From JAPLDB01 sp038230515 (lineage in GTDB: Bacteria > Bacteroidota > Bacteroidia > AKYH767-A > 2013-40CM-41-45), in assembly GCA_038230515.1 (NCBI GenBank), contig JBBRND010000006.1, forward strand, positions 62,001-126,000: 64,000 nt of DNA, read 5' to 3'. Under the pieces are notes generated by a model that made no database searches, had not been told where the DNA came from, and was given only the letters and a program-made list of their open reading frames with translations. Of the stretch, positions 43,401-52,391 are shown in pieces (the first letter of the stretch is position 1; each line of letters starts with the position of its first letter). Position numbers and translations under genes: made by a program.

Positions 43401-46400
43401 CCGCAAAAAGATTATTAAAAACCGGAGACGATTGAAAGTTTATACTGTCAATGGAATATTGATATGCGCCTGTTCCACCACTTACGCTCATTGTTGCCGA
43501 TCCGTTGCTTTGTCCGCAGGCAGCGTTTGTAGCCTGATGAAGAATATTTATTGGAGCAGGTTCGGTAACCACAACCGGACTGTTTGCAGAACATGCTGCG
43601 GTATCCATAGTCACAATGCTGTAAGAAGCGGCCGCAAGATTTGAAAAAGAATTTGTTGCTTGAAAAGTGACTCCATTGTCAATGCTGAATTGCAGCGTTC
43701 CCACTCCGCCATTGGCATTGATTATAATTGTTCCTGTCTGATCTCCGTTGCAAAGTTCATTGGTTGAATTGATCGTTTGTATTATGGGACCATTAAGATT
43801 GCTCACTGACACAGTAAAATCTTCTTCACATCCTAATGAATCGTGCAACGTGATAAAATAATTTCCCGAAGCAAGATTTACAAAGTTGGTATCAGCAGAA
43901 AATATTCCTGAGTGATTTATAGAGTATGTGAGTGAGCCGCTTCCTCCCGTTGCGTTTACGGTAACAGAGCCATTGCTGAAATTACAATTCGAAGGCACAC
44001 TCTGAAAACTGAAAACAAAAGGAGGGGGCTCTGTAATCGTTACGGTTGAATCAACAGTGCAGTTGTTGGTATCGCTGATAAAGATTGTGTATGTATTCGC
44101 AACGAGTGAATCAAAAAAAGAAGTCGGCTGAAAATTATTTCCGTTGTCAATGCTGTATTGCAAATTTCCACTGCCGCCAATTGTGGTTATTGCAATTGTT
44201 CCATTGTCACCACTATTGCAAACAACATCAGTAAGAATTATTGTATTGATTGCGGGCGCTTCTTCAAAGGGAACCGCAATATCATTGGAATCCACGCAGC
44301 CGTTGTTATCCATTACAACCAGATGATACATTCCTGAATCGAGCGAAAAGAAATCAGAATCATTTGCGAACTGATTTCCATTTACGCTGAAAGAGTAACC
44401 GGGAGTTCCGCCTGTTGTGTGAATATTTATTGAACCATCATTGCGGTCACATTTTTCTGAAGCGATTGTAGTTGAGAAATTTAAGGTTGTCGGTTCGAAG
44501 ATCGTAACCGTATCTCTCGCCTCACAATTATTCGTATCGTACACTTCGACAAAATAATTTCCCGGAGCGAGTAGATCAAAATAAGATGTGCTGTCGAAGT
44601 GTAATCCTCCGTCAATGCTGTACATTAACTGCCCATTGCCTCCGGATGCAGTTACATCAATGGTTCCGTTATCAAAACCAAAACAAGTAACATCAGTTAT
44701 TGAAGTTTGATTGATTGCAGGCGAATGATAAATGCCTACTGCAACCTTTGCGCTGTCACTACAACCGTTTATGTCCTTCACATAAATAAAATAGAAGTCG
44801 GAAAAAATATTCTGGAAAACAGCGCTTGTTTGAAACGTGCTTCCGCTGTCAATACTGTATTGCAAAATTCCTGTGCCACTTACTGCCGTTAATGTGATGG
44901 AGCCGTTTGCGACTCCATCGCAAATTTGCGGAGTTGATTGCACTCCGGTAATTCTCGGACCTGGCGCATCGCCAATGATGATCGTAGTTGCTTCCACACA
45001 ACCGTTTGCATCCATCGCTACTACTTTGTAACTGCCCGCAAGGAGATTACTGAAAACATTTGTTGAGACGAATGACAACCCACCATCATCACTGTAAGTA
45101 AAAGCACCTGTTCCTCCGGAAACATTTGCCGTAATAGAACCATTTGCCAATCCACATTCAGCATCTACAAGAATGACTGACAGAATAATCTGCGGTGGCT
45201 GCACAATAGAAAATGTAGCGGTGGAACTGCATCCGTAATTATCCTTCACTACCACATTGTAATTTCCTGCAGCAAGCGGAGTGAAAACATTTGAATTTAA
45301 AAAAGTAATTCCGCCATCAATACTGTATTTAATAGGAGGAGAACCGCCAACAGTATTAATAACAACGCCACCATTGGCAGCGCCAAAGCAAGCAACATCC
45401 GTAACTGCTAAAGATGAAACAGTGGGAGGTGCTGAAGTGCCAACTACATAATTGCAAATTCGTTCACATCCTGAAGCATCTCTTACAAGCAGGGCGAGAT
45501 TTCCGGAAGGAAGATTGGAGAAAGTTGTTGATGCCTGCCATGTTGTTCCTGCATCAATGGAATATTGAAACGGCTGCACACCTGTTATCGGAACTAAATG
45601 GATTGATCCGTTATTCAAGCCACAAGTAGTATTTGTAAGTCCGCACCACAAGGTTATGTATGCCGGTTCTATCACCGTAATAATTCTTCGCGCAGAGCAG
45701 TTGTTTTGATCTTTTATGATCACTGTATAAACTCCTCCTGAAAGATTGTTGAAAGAACTGGTTGCAAAAAATGTAACTCCGTTATCAATGCTGTATTGTA
45801 TTGCACCTGTTCCTCCGCTTGCATTTATGGTTATGCTTCCATCTGCTGCCTGAAAACATGATACATCCGTATGTAAAACGGAATTGATTACCGGAGCATT
45901 CAGGTTATCTACAATAGCAGTGTCATGTGCTAGGCATCCGTTTCCATCTTCAATCACCACAAAATAAATTCCAGGAGAAAGCATTGTGAAAGTATTGGAG
46001 GGCTGAAAAATTTGTCCGTTAGTAATGCTGTAGGTAACCGCACCCACTGTGCCGCTGAGAACATTCAGTGTGATAGTTCCATCGCTCAATCCGCAGCTTG
46101 CAGGAGTTGTAATTATCTGAACATTTATAGGCGGAGGTTGAGTATGAGTTACTGTTGATGTTGCGGTACATCCGTTCACATCCGTGACTACAATCTGATA
46201 AGTGCCCGCAATTAATTGACTAAACAGGGATGCTGCCTGAAACGACTGACCATTGTTAATGCTATATGAGTACGGAGGAATGCCGCTGCCAGCGGTTATG
46301 TTTATGCTGCCGTCAAATCCGTTGTAGCAAAGAATATTCTGAGTGGCGATGTTGTTGATAGCAGGAAGCGTTGACGGAGCAATGGTAACGCTGCCGTTCC

Positions 46401-48288
46401 ACAAACATCCATGTGCATCTTTCACAACAAGCTGGTAAGTACCTGCTGCGAGATTGTTCCAGGTTGATGATCCCTGAAAAATTATTCCATTGTCTTTACT
46501 GTAAGTGTAGGGAGCCGTGCCACCGGACGGAGTAACTGTTATCTTTCCATTTGCAATTGCGCATTTAGTATCGTTCACAATGGTGCTTGCAGAAAGGACT
46601 TGTGGCTCGCTGATAACAAACAGAACTGATGATTCGCATCCTGTAGGATCAACAGTTACCAATGTATAAGCACCTCCTGCAAGGTTTGAAATCTGATCGG
46701 TAGAAACTCCGTTGGTTTGATGGATGATGGTGCCTGCAGAATTTTTCCATTTGAATGTCCACGGACCGGTGCCTATCCCGGTTCCGGAGGCACTTCCTGT
46801 TTGTCCGTGACAAAGCGGATCGGTAACTGTTACCGTTGGCGGAATGCAGCAGGCAAGTGATGCATAAAAATCATTTAAAGGATCGGCAGCGCAGGCAGAC
46901 GATGTCCACGATCCGGTTTCGCCATCGCTATACGTATCAATAAAAACATTTAAGTTTTCTCCGTTGATGCAATCTGCCTGAATAACGGTTTGAATGCTGA
47001 AGCAAAAATTCCAGGTGCAACCTCCAGATAAATTATCACCGAAATTATTTCCTGGATTATTATCAACAACACCCGAAGAATTTCCTGCCGATGTTTCATA
47101 AAAAAATCCGGGACCGGTGGTGAAGCCGCTTGCCGAAGAAGTGATTTGCTGATTGTACCAGCCCCACGTTCCGTTACCGGAGCAGGATTGAGGTGGTGAT
47201 GAAGAGATGGTGCTGGTGTCCCATCCCGGTCCGAAGGTTGGAATAACAGCATGCAGCCAGTTGGCTGATGTGGGATTGAATCCGGTAATGTTCAAACAAA
47301 AATTTACAGTTTGTCCTGCTAAGTAAATCCCGTTTTGAGGAGGAGGATTAACATTGAGTGCGCTCTGAATGACGCAGCCCTGGCAGTCGAGATTATTTTG
47401 AAGCGACAACGAAAAATCGCATTGATCGGTTAACGTGCCTCCGCTTACGCGCAGATAGTAAGTGCCCGGAGCAAGACCGGAGAAAGAAGTATTCAGCAAT
47501 CCGCCACCGCCAGTTGCACAGCCGCGCGGAACAAGATTGTTGCAGCCCGTTCCGGAATAAAGTCCCACTTCAGGCGTAATCATTCCGTTGATGATAATGT
47601 TGAGGATAGGAGCAGTGATTGTAAATTTATACCACACATCACTTGCAGGTGCCGCCATGTTGCCGACAGGATTACAACCCTGCAGTGCGTTGTAAGGAAT
47701 TTCTGCAGTGGCGCACAGATTACTTGTGCTGAATGTAGCCACCGCACCCAGCCCCGAAGGACATGCAGCAGGCACTGCAAGCGCACCAAGATCTTGTGCG
47801 CCCGAACATGCATCGTTAGTTGGTGGTGAGCCGCCCTTGCAGGTAGGGCAGCCGTTTACAGCGCATGTTACACAATTGATAACCGCACTCCATCCGTTTT
47901 TATTTACGGTGTAATCAGAAACAAATTTTATGGTGAGGCAACCGGAAGTGGCTGTAATGGTTCCAGGAGAATTTGTTCCGGTAAATGTTCCCAGCAATGG
48001 CGATGAAGTAGTGGAGCCATTGTAAACATACATGAAATCGAAATTATTTTCCAGCGCAAACGAAGTGAAGAGCATGCTCACACACATTCCCGGCACGTCA
48101 GAACAAATGGTGAGTGTATAATTTTCGTTTTGAGAATAACCTGCAGTATCGCGGCCTGTGTCGTAAAAATTTCCTCCGCAGGTGCTCACCGTTGCAGTGG
48201 ACATAATAATATCCTGCCCGGCTGAATGAAGCCGAAAAAAAAGCAGGCACAGTACCCACAACAATTTTATTTTATTCGAGTAAGTCAA
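40465..48288 (-). CDS. Giant SprB-repeat surface protein with CUB and PKD domains and type B T9SS sorting domain
   Basis: A 2607-residue secreted protein. The signal peptide (MTYSNKIKLLWVLCLLFF...SAGQ) is followed by a CUB-like domain (about 25-140; FDFMYVYNGSTTSSPLLG), a PPC-like domain (NDACSGAQDLG...YYLRVSGG), a Gly/Asn-rich beta domain (to about 480), and then at least 22 SprB-type repeats of about 75-80 residues. Each repeat follows 'D..C....DGSI.I...GG.....YSIDNG..F......F..L..G.Y.V.V.D..GC' (for example YSIDNGVTFFATSSFNNLSGGVY). PKD domains come next (YEWNIGDGSG, WSWNFGDGNG), and the last 90 residues are the type B sorting domain (IPNAFTPNGDGKNDFF, LFIFNRWGTKIL). SprB of Flavobacterium is the mobile gliding adhesin, so a surface adhesin role is inferred. 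Motility cannot be claimed from this gene alone. Confidence 0.9.
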   Translation of the reverse strand: MTYSNKIKLLWVLCLLFFRLHSAGQDIIMSTATVSTCGGNFYDTGRDTAGYSQNENYTLTICSDVPGMCVSMLFTSFALENNFDFMYVYNGSTTSSPLLGTFTGTNSPGTITATSGCLTIKFVSDYTVNKNGWSAVINCVTCAVNGCPTCKGGSPPTNDACSGAQDLGALAVPAACPSGLGAVATFSTSNLCATAEIPYNALQGCNPVGNMAAPASDVWYKFTITAPILNIIINGMITPEVGLYSGTGCNNLVPRGCATGGGGLLNTSFSGLAPGTYYLRVSGGTLTDQCDFSLSLQNNLDCQGCVIQSALNVNPPPQNGIYLAGQTVNFCLNITGFNPTSANWLHAVIPTFGPGWDTSTISSSPPQSCSGNGTWGWYNQQITSSASGFTTGPGFFYETSAGNSSGVVDNNPGNNFGDNLSGGCTWNFCFSIQTVIQADCINGENLNVFIDTYSDGETGSWTSSACAADPLNDFYASLACCIPPTVTVTDPLCHGQTGSASGTGIGTGPWTFKWKNSAGTIIHQTNGVSTDQISNLAGGAYTLVTVDPTGCESSVLFVISEPQVLSASTIVNDTKCAIANGKITVTPSGGTAPYTYSKDNGIIFQGSSTWNNLAAGTYQLVVKDAHGCLWNGSVTIAPSTLPAINNIATQNILCYNGFDGSINITAGSGIPPYSYSINNGQSFQAASLFSQLIAGTYQIVVTDVNGCTATSTVTHTQPPPINVQIITTPASCGLSDGTITLNVLSGTVGAVTYSITNGQIFQPSNTFTMLSPGIYFVVIEDGNGCLAHDTAIVDNLNAPVINSVLHTDVSCFQAADGSITINASGGTGAIQYSIDNGVTFFATSSFNNLSGGVYTVIIKDQNNCSARRIITVIEPAYITLWCGLTNTTCGLNNGSIHLVPITGVQPFQYSIDAGTTWQASTTFSNLPSGNLALLVRDASGCERICNYVVGTSAPPTVSSLAVTDVACFGAANGGVVINTVGGSPPIKYSIDGGITFLNSNVFTPLAAGNYNVVVKDNYGCSSTATFSIVQPPQIILSVILVDAECGLANGSITANVSGGTGAFTYSDDGGLSFVSTNVFSNLLAGSYKVVAMDANGCVEATTIIIGDAPGPRITGVQSTPQICDGVANGSITLTAVSGTGILQYSIDSGSTFQTSAVFQNIFSDFYFIYVKDINGCSDSAKVAVGIYHSPAINQTSITDVTCFGFDNGTIDVTASGGNGQLMYSIDGGLHFDSTSYFDLLAPGNYFVEVYDTNNCEARDTVTIFEPTTLNFSTTIASEKCDRNDGSINIHTTGGTPGYSFSVNGNQFANDSDFFSLDSGMYHLVVMDNNGCVDSNDIAVPFEEAPAINTIILTDVVCNSGDNGTIAITTIGGSGNLQYSIDNGNNFQPTSFFDSLVANTYTIFISDTNNCTVDSTVTITEPPPFVFSFQSVPSNCNFSNGSVTVNATGGSGSLTYSINHSGIFSADTNFVNLASGNYFITLHDSLGCEEDFTVSVSNLNGPIIQTINSTNELCNGDQTGTIIINANGGVGTLQFSIDNGVTFQATNSFSNLAAASYSIVTMDTAACSANSPVVVTEPAPINILHQATNAACGQSNGSATMSVSGGTGAYQYSIDSINFQSSPVFNNLFAGAYIITVHDANNCLATNAVTINNLLAPNISSVFTKDLLCNNDPAGEIKIFATGGTGALTYSIDNGVIFQSSNTFDSLSAGTYFIVVNDHNNCIASSVVQLIQPDSLVISSVLSNETCSNSNGSIFIASTGGTSPWLYSVDSGLVFTSQPNFFGMNEGSYNLAIKDSNGCKTFQQVALVDLTSPQITNYSSTNVNCNGGSDGSINIVTTGGSGALLFSINSGLPQTSTVFSNLIYGNYIMSVTDANSCVDTIHVSITQPTVLATSASHINVNCFGGTDGRATIIPSGGSPGYSFQWSNGETLNSDSSLTAGIYFVTITDQHSCTITDSVVLTEPIAITITHTETNAACSGSANGTASVAVVGGTPPYSYTWSPVSSNTYYAANLSAGLYSVTVTDAHGCTGNDQITITNPTPVDAQLLITNVNCFGGSDGAVAVIASGGSGNYSYVWNNNYNETDSVLDSLAVGNYSVTITDNSGCIHEAPATITSPSQISVLGDVSNALCNGDSTGSILITPSGGVSPYTYIWSNGSTQSTATTISSGNYSVTILDAHSCVRAASFFVAEPAPVLLSVTTVDTICIGQQATLICAATGGVGAITYLWTTGDTSATIFVSPTVSNDYTVQAMDANGCLSNSETGFVFVYPPLDAIVSEGDTICEGQSVALNVSPFGGNGGPYFYFWNPDGYVTQQVTVFPTATTTYIVSVSDHCTVNDASDAAQVFVNPLPLVNFSLLNAEGCTPVTVSFLDQSSTPAGSTYEWNIGDGSGIVTTTNFIHEYTANGNYDVTLYVTTPEDCTDSLVQHSAVRVYELPVADFALTPDSTSFFNPRITFMDESYIAANWSWNFGDGNGNSSLQNPVYVYQDTGQFIIQLIVSTEHQCFDTTYREVKIYGEYTIYIPNAFTPNGDGKNDFFFATAYDITDMQLFIFNRWGTKILDVHSLNAAWNGKTNNTGEDCASDVYIYKINITDNEKKPHEYVGHVSLVR

Positions 48289-48515
48289 CTAAAAAAAAAT
48301 TCAATGAAAAAAAAGTACGTAAAAATATCAAGAGAAACTTAAACACCTGTATAAAATTCACTTCACTTAATTTATTTTATGTGAAAAAAATTAACAACAC
48401 TGAATTTGCAGATCGTATGGAAGTATGTTGAATAAATTCTGAACGCGAGAAAAACATACTTCACCAGAAAAACAAAACTCACGTTCAATGCTTCATTACG
48501 TTCATGAATGGCAAC

Positions 48516-48665
48516 TTATTCCTTCACCACTCCACGCCAGACTTTTTCTTTTGATTTTGTCTGCACGATGTAAATGACTTGGGATAGTGCGCTGATGTCA
48601 ATTGAGGTTGAATGCCGGATGATTGTAATAGTGTTAATATTTCCTCCGGCTGCTTTTCCTGAGAT
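48516..48665 (-). pseudogene. Orphan fragment of a type A T9SS sorting domain
   Basis: The minus strand reads ISGKAAGGNINTITIIRHS, then TSIDISALSQVIYIVQTKS and KEKVWRGVVKE followed by TAA. This is the last 50 residues of a type A sorting domain ('...IDIS.LSQGIYIV....K.....K.VKE') with no gene in front of it. The bases upstream on this strand are AT-rich and non-coding. Confidence 0.7.
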
Positions 48666-48879
48666 AAAAAAAAATGAATAAAGCAGTTGATGATCTAATC
48701 AACTCGTCTCGTTTCTCTTTAGCAATAATAATATGCAGGTTGTAAATCAGAAAATAAATTCAATTGGCTAATTTCCTTTAATTCATTTTTAAAGTTGCAA
48801 AGCACGGGAATGTATTTTTCATTTACGGATTCAAGTCTTCAGCGCACGGGTTCTGGTTATCGCTACTGTAAATACACTC

Positions 48880-49089
48880 CCGCAGTGTGCAGATGTATTT
48901 CCTCCATGTGATAATGAATTGAATAGCTGTAATAATGAATTTCAGGTGTGTAATGATGAATTCCCGCACTATAATGAAGAATTTCCATAGTGTGATAAAG
49001 AATAATATAGGTACGATAAAGAATAAGTATAGTATAATAACGAATTACAATGGTATGAAAAAGAATACACTTGGTATGAAAATCCAAAA
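48880..49089. repeat. 21-bp tandem array E (10 units, core ATGAATT)
   Basis: Ten consecutive 21-bp units without insertion or deletion (starts 48880, 48901 ... 49069). The shared part is TGTAATAATGAATT, with GAATTC or GAATTT in the best copies. Several units end TTCC or TTTC. Confidence 0.88.
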
Positions 49090-49145
49090 ACAGTAAATAA
49101 TGCCTTAGCGGGTGGGATAGAAGAGGTAGTGAATCTGTAGCTTAT

Positions 49146-49200
49146 GAACCTACCTCCTGAATTCTATTTGCAAGTGTTATAGAATTCAGGAGGTGGGTTC
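49146..49200. repeat. Long inverted repeat (22-bp arms)
   Basis: The arm 49146-49167 (starts GAACCTACCTCC) pairs with 49179-49200 (ends GGAGGTGGGTTC) with a single G-T mismatch and an 11-nt loop. It adjoins the Ku remnant and may be a recombination footprint or a small hairpin element. Confidence 0.75.
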
Positions 49201-49363
49201 AGTTTTGGGCTCGTTAATATCCCCGTTAAGCTTTACTCAACAGTGGAAGATAGTTCTCCGTATCTTGATATGCTCGATAAAAAGATCATTCAAACATCCG
49301 GGTTCAAGCATGTTAATGAAACTAGGGGGTAAAGAAATAGATTATAAGCGATGGGTTGTTTGA
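49198..49363 (+). pseudogene. Remnant of a Ku (NHEJ) gene, N-terminal part
   Basis: From 49198 the frame reads FSFGLVNIPVKLYSTVEDSS, then PYLDMLDKK and GFKHVNETRG to a TAA. A one-base shift lets it continue GKEIDYKRW. Bacterial Ku proteins start '...SFGLVNIPVKLYSA.E......LD....KR.N..TGKEV.Y', so this is the N-terminal 55 residues of Ku without start codon, with a frameshift and with everything after it missing. No ligD is nearby. Confidence 0.75.
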
Positions 49364-49553
49364 TTGAAAAAAGCCGGGGGCATATACGAAATCAAAACTA
49401 TATGTGCGTACCTTTGACCGATATCCAATCGGATACTTTCATTTTATCGCAGATTGTCTTCCCATGTTGATTGAATTCAAAAAATGTTATTCAGATGCTG
49501 TTTTTATCTTTCTCCGTTGAGACACCTCTTTTGAAAAAAATGTTGATCGCAAG

Positions 49554-50555
49554 ATGAGCTACCCAAAAATTACGATTATTACTCCATCATACAATCAAGC
49601 ACCTTTCTTGGAGGAAACAATATTGTCTATTATTGGCCAAAACTATCCAAACTTAGAATACATAATTATTGACGGAGGAAGTTCAGATAATTCTGTTGAA
49701 ATTATTAAAAAATACGAGAAACACTTATATTTTTGGTTAAGTGAAAAGGACAGTGGACAAAGTGATGCAATAAACAAAGGACTTCATAAAGCGACTGGCG
49801 ATATTATAACCTGGATCAATAGCGATGACCTCTTAACTCCGGATACTTTATCCTCTGTTGCAAACCTTTTTTCGAATTGCGGTCCGGAAATCGGTTTAAT
49901 ACATGGAGGCACTGAACTCTTTGGAAACGAAAAATCCAGAATAGATTGGGGCTATTCGGATTTGAATATGGAACGTTTTATCAGCGGAATGCCTTTCCCA
50001 CAACCGAGCGCTTTTATAAGAAAAAAATATTGGGATATCGTAGGAGACTTGAACGTTGAATATCACTACGGAATGGACTATGACCTCTTTTCAAAACTCT
50101 CTTTGGTTTGTGAATTCAAAAGTTCTCATCTTTTGTTTTCAAAATATAGAATACATTCTGCGAGTAAAAGCCATTCACAAAACAAGTTTTTTATTGAAGA
50201 ATGGAGCATCATTTTTATGAATCTTTTATTCAATTTTAAGGAGAACCATTACTTAAATGAATTAAAAAAATTAGACATTTCAACAAATACAAGTCACTTC
50301 AAAATGTTCGAGTTCAATTATTCAAAAAAGAAAATAAAAATGGAAAAAGCATTTTTTTACTTTCTTACAAATGTTTTACGTTGGGAATATATAAATTCAA
50401 ATTTTAAGAGAGCCCAGCGCGTTAACAATTACTTATTGTCACATTATGGTCAAGACATTGCAAATTCGCGAGACCTGAAAACAATATCAAACCGGTTAAA
50501 ATACTTGCCACCATTCCTTATAAAGATCCTTCGAACAGCAAAACGAATGAAATGA
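49554..50555 (+). CDS. Family 2 glycosyltransferase
   Basis: A 333-residue inverting glycosyltransferase of the GT-A fold, using an activated sugar to extend a surface polysaccharide. The N-terminus ITIITPSYNQAPFLEETILSI, the segment YIIIDGGSSDNSVEII and the metal-binding ITWINSDDLLTP (DxD-like) are classic family 2 features. AINKGLHKATGD precedes the metal site. The C-terminal third (about 220-333) is basic, with no membrane helix. The gene overlaps the next glycosyltransferase by 4 bp (ATGA), so the two are coupled. Both are clearly more AT-rich than their neighbours and lie in a region of gene remnants, which suggests acquisition by transfer. Confidence 0.93.
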   Translation: MSYPKITIITPSYNQAPFLEETILSIIGQNYPNLEYIIIDGGSSDNSVEIIKKYEKHLYFWLSEKDSGQSDAINKGLHKATGDIITWINSDDLLTPDTLSSVANLFSNCGPEIGLIHGGTELFGNEKSRIDWGYSDLNMERFISGMPFPQPSAFIRKKYWDIVGDLNVEYHYGMDYDLFSKLSLVCEFKSSHLLFSKYRIHSASKSHSQNKFFIEEWSIIFMNLLFNFKENHYLNELKKLDISTNTSHFKMFEFNYSKKKIKMEKAFFYFLTNVLRWEYINSNFKRAQRVNNYLLSHYGQDIANSRDLKTISNRLKYLPPFLIKILRTAKRMK

Positions 50556-51682
50556 TGAAAGTCGCTATTATCTCTTCCCATATTAATAAATCGCTGCAAC
50601 TTTTTTGGATGCATGAGGAATTTCTACGTTTAGGACTTGACACTATTCATATCAATATACAAATTGATAATGTGCGTCCACAACTAGCCGATGATTTAGA
50701 AACACTAGGCATACCTGTATATATTTTGAAACACAAAAACCTCTGGTCTTATTTCAAAAATATTATACAAACCAGAAAGTTACTTAAGAAGCACAATATA
50801 AATATTGTTCACACAACGCTTCCATTAGGAAATGTTATAGGCCAATCCGCTGCAATTTTGGCAAAAATTAAAAACCGTTTAACAACTTGTGAAAATGCCA
50901 GTTGGGCAAATGATTTTAAAAATAAAAAGCAGTGGCTAATTGACTATTTGACTTTTAAAAGCGCTAAAGTAATTATTACCGGTGCGGATAGCGCTACAGA
51001 ATACATAGAAAACAATTGGAATATTAAGCATTCTAAACTAGTAACAATTTATAATGGTGTCAAAGAATCAGAATATTTGAATATATCTGATGAACGAATT
51101 AAAACGCTAAAAAAACAGTTAGAAATAAATGATGGCGATTTCATAATTGGAATGGTCGCCAGATTAGAATTTTGGAAGGGGCATGCCTATGCTATCGAAG
51201 CAATGAAGCAAGTTGTTCTTCAATTTCCATATGCTAAACTGTTGATTTTTGGTTCGGGTGGATCTGAACAGGATCTCATACTCAAACAAATAGTAGATTC
51301 AGGGCTATCAGCTTTCGTGTTTTATAAAGGGTTTGTGAACGACCCGATTTGCCTTTTTCGATTATTTAACGTCCAAGTCCATGTGCCAATTAACAAATAT
51401 GTAGAAAACTGTGGACTTGTAATTTTAGAAGGGATGATTTCCGGCTGTCCTCAGGTATTAACCGCTTCTGGTTATGCCAGTACTTCAGCGAAAAATATGA
51501 ACAACTCTTTGGTGGTAGATTTTTGCAACTCCAACGCAATATCAAGAGCCATAATTAAATTAATAGAAAACCCTGATTTGGCGAAACAATTAGGAATGCA
51601 AGCAAAAGAAGATGCATTAGCACAATTTAGAAGCCGGACAAAAGCAGAAAAACACATCGCCTTATATAAGAAGTTTCTTTAA
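50552..51682 (+). CDS. Family 4 glycosyltransferase
   Basis: A 376-residue glycosyltransferase of the GT-B fold. The N-terminal Rossmann domain (about 1-170) ends with VITIYNGV-like LVTIYNGVKESEYL. The C-terminal domain shows IIGMVARLEFWKGHAYAIEA (about 201-220), LLIFGSGGSEQDL and the donor-binding ENCGLVILEGMISGCPQVL, in which the retaining family's E..G....EG motif is recognisable. Acceptor and donor sugars cannot be read from the sequence. It works with the preceding family 2 enzyme. A truncated third glycosyltransferase directly follows, so the cluster was once longer. Confidence 0.92.
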   Translation: MMKVAIISSHINKSLQLFWMHEEFLRLGLDTIHINIQIDNVRPQLADDLETLGIPVYILKHKNLWSYFKNIIQTRKLLKKHNINIVHTTLPLGNVIGQSAAILAKIKNRLTTCENASWANDFKNKKQWLIDYLTFKSAKVIITGADSATEYIENNWNIKHSKLVTIYNGVKESEYLNISDERIKTLKKQLEINDGDFIIGMVARLEFWKGHAYAIEAMKQVVLQFPYAKLLIFGSGGSEQDLILKQIVDSGLSAFVFYKGFVNDPICLFRLFNVQVHVPINKYVENCGLVILEGMISGCPQVLTASGYASTSAKNMNNSLVVDFCNSNAISRAIIKLIENPDLAKQLGMQAKEDALAQFRSRTKAEKHIALYKKFL

Positions 51683-51684
51683 AT

Positions 51685-51819
51685 TTTATCCGCAACAATA
51701 ACCTGTTATTTTCAATAATAATTCCTACGTATAATAGATCGAATCAACTCAAAACTACTGTAACCGGATTCCTGCTGGGCGACCCACATGACAGTTTGCG
51801 CAGCGCATTCTATTCATGA
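51685..51819 (+). pseudogene. Truncated third glycosyltransferase (N-terminus only)
   Basis: Directly after the family 4 gene the frame reads LFSIIIPTYNRSNQLKTTVT and GFLLG, the N-terminal signature of family 2 transferases (IIPTYNR), but has no ATG. After about 24 codons it turns into unrelated sequence (GDPHDSLRSAFYS) and stops at TGA 51819. Confidence 0.65.
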
Positions 51820-52146
51820 TTTCCCGATTGGCCTTTTCCAAAGTATCGATTTTATTTCCTCTTCAAATTCACCCACCTTCCCTTTGTAAATAAGTTGTGC
51901 AATGCGTTCAGCATTCTTTAAAGTAGTAAACCTCATTACACTTTCCGGTTGCTTATCTTTAAACTGAATAAGAAAACGTTTATTGAATTCAAGAAGAAAA
52001 GTATCGTCAATTCATTCATGTATTCTGAACGGTTCTTTATCGAGCGGGTAGTAGCTTCTCCAGAACCGTTCAAGAGGAGGCGGAGTATAAAAAACAAGGA
52101 TATCGCGCCTGTCAATTTCTATGATTGTATTACTGTCAATTTTCAT
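51814..52146 (-). pseudogene. Interrupted small gene with in-frame TGA
   Basis: From ATG 52146 the minus strand reads MKIDSNTIIEIDRRDILVFY, TPPPLERFWRSYYPLDKEPF and RIHE, then meets TGA at 52012-52014. The same frame continues with equally good coding character (FLLEFNKRFLIQFKDKQPES, TTLKNAERIAQLIYKGKVGE) to TGA 51814, 110 residues in all. I do not recognise the family. Either a nonsense mutation split the gene or two short peptides are made. Confidence 0.55.
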
Positions 52147-52193
52147 GCAGTTAAAATACAAATAAAATATTTTATCTGAACCCACCACTCAGC

Positions 52194-52218
52194 TTATCCC
52201 GATTCTTCATCGGGATAA
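52194..52218. repeat. Hairpin TTATCCCGA/TCGGGATAA
   Basis: A perfect 9-bp stem with a 7-nt loop, flanked by imperfect arms (ACCCACC... and ...GGGT). No T-run follows on either strand, so it is a repeat-type palindrome and probably not a terminator. Confidence 0.6.
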
Positions 52219-52223
52219 CTGCT

Positions 52224-52391
52224 GGGTGCTTCTATCAGGGAGGGCTACTCAACCCCAATCAGGCAACTTCCCCATCGCCTCGGGCAAGCTTCAGATCGGC
52301 TCTCCCCAATTTCAGATCGAGGCTCCCTCGTATCAGATTGAGGCTCCCCATTTCAGAACGCCTGGGGCAACTTTCTCCACCCCTCCTTCAT
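52224..52391. repeat. 21-bp tandem array F (8 units, core CAGATCGA)
   Basis: Eight consecutive 21-bp units (starts 52224, 52245 ... 52371). The central three are very alike (TTTCAGATCGAGGCTCCC) and the outer ones decay. It lies 80 bp upstream of the M4 peptidase gene, so it may overlap its promoter. It is C-rich on the plus strand, unlike the other arrays. Confidence 0.8.

Noticed and set aside
13028..48288. Claim of gliding motility for this organism
   Set aside because: SprB-type repeats and type B sorting domains occur in many non-gliding Bacteroidota, and no gld or spr machinery genes are in the window.
49554..51682. A complete polysaccharide locus
   Set aside because: Only two transferases are intact, with no flippase, polymerase or sugar-nucleotide genes.
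52194..52218. Terminator after the glycosyltransferase region
   Set aside because: No T-run on either strand and no intact gene ending beside it.
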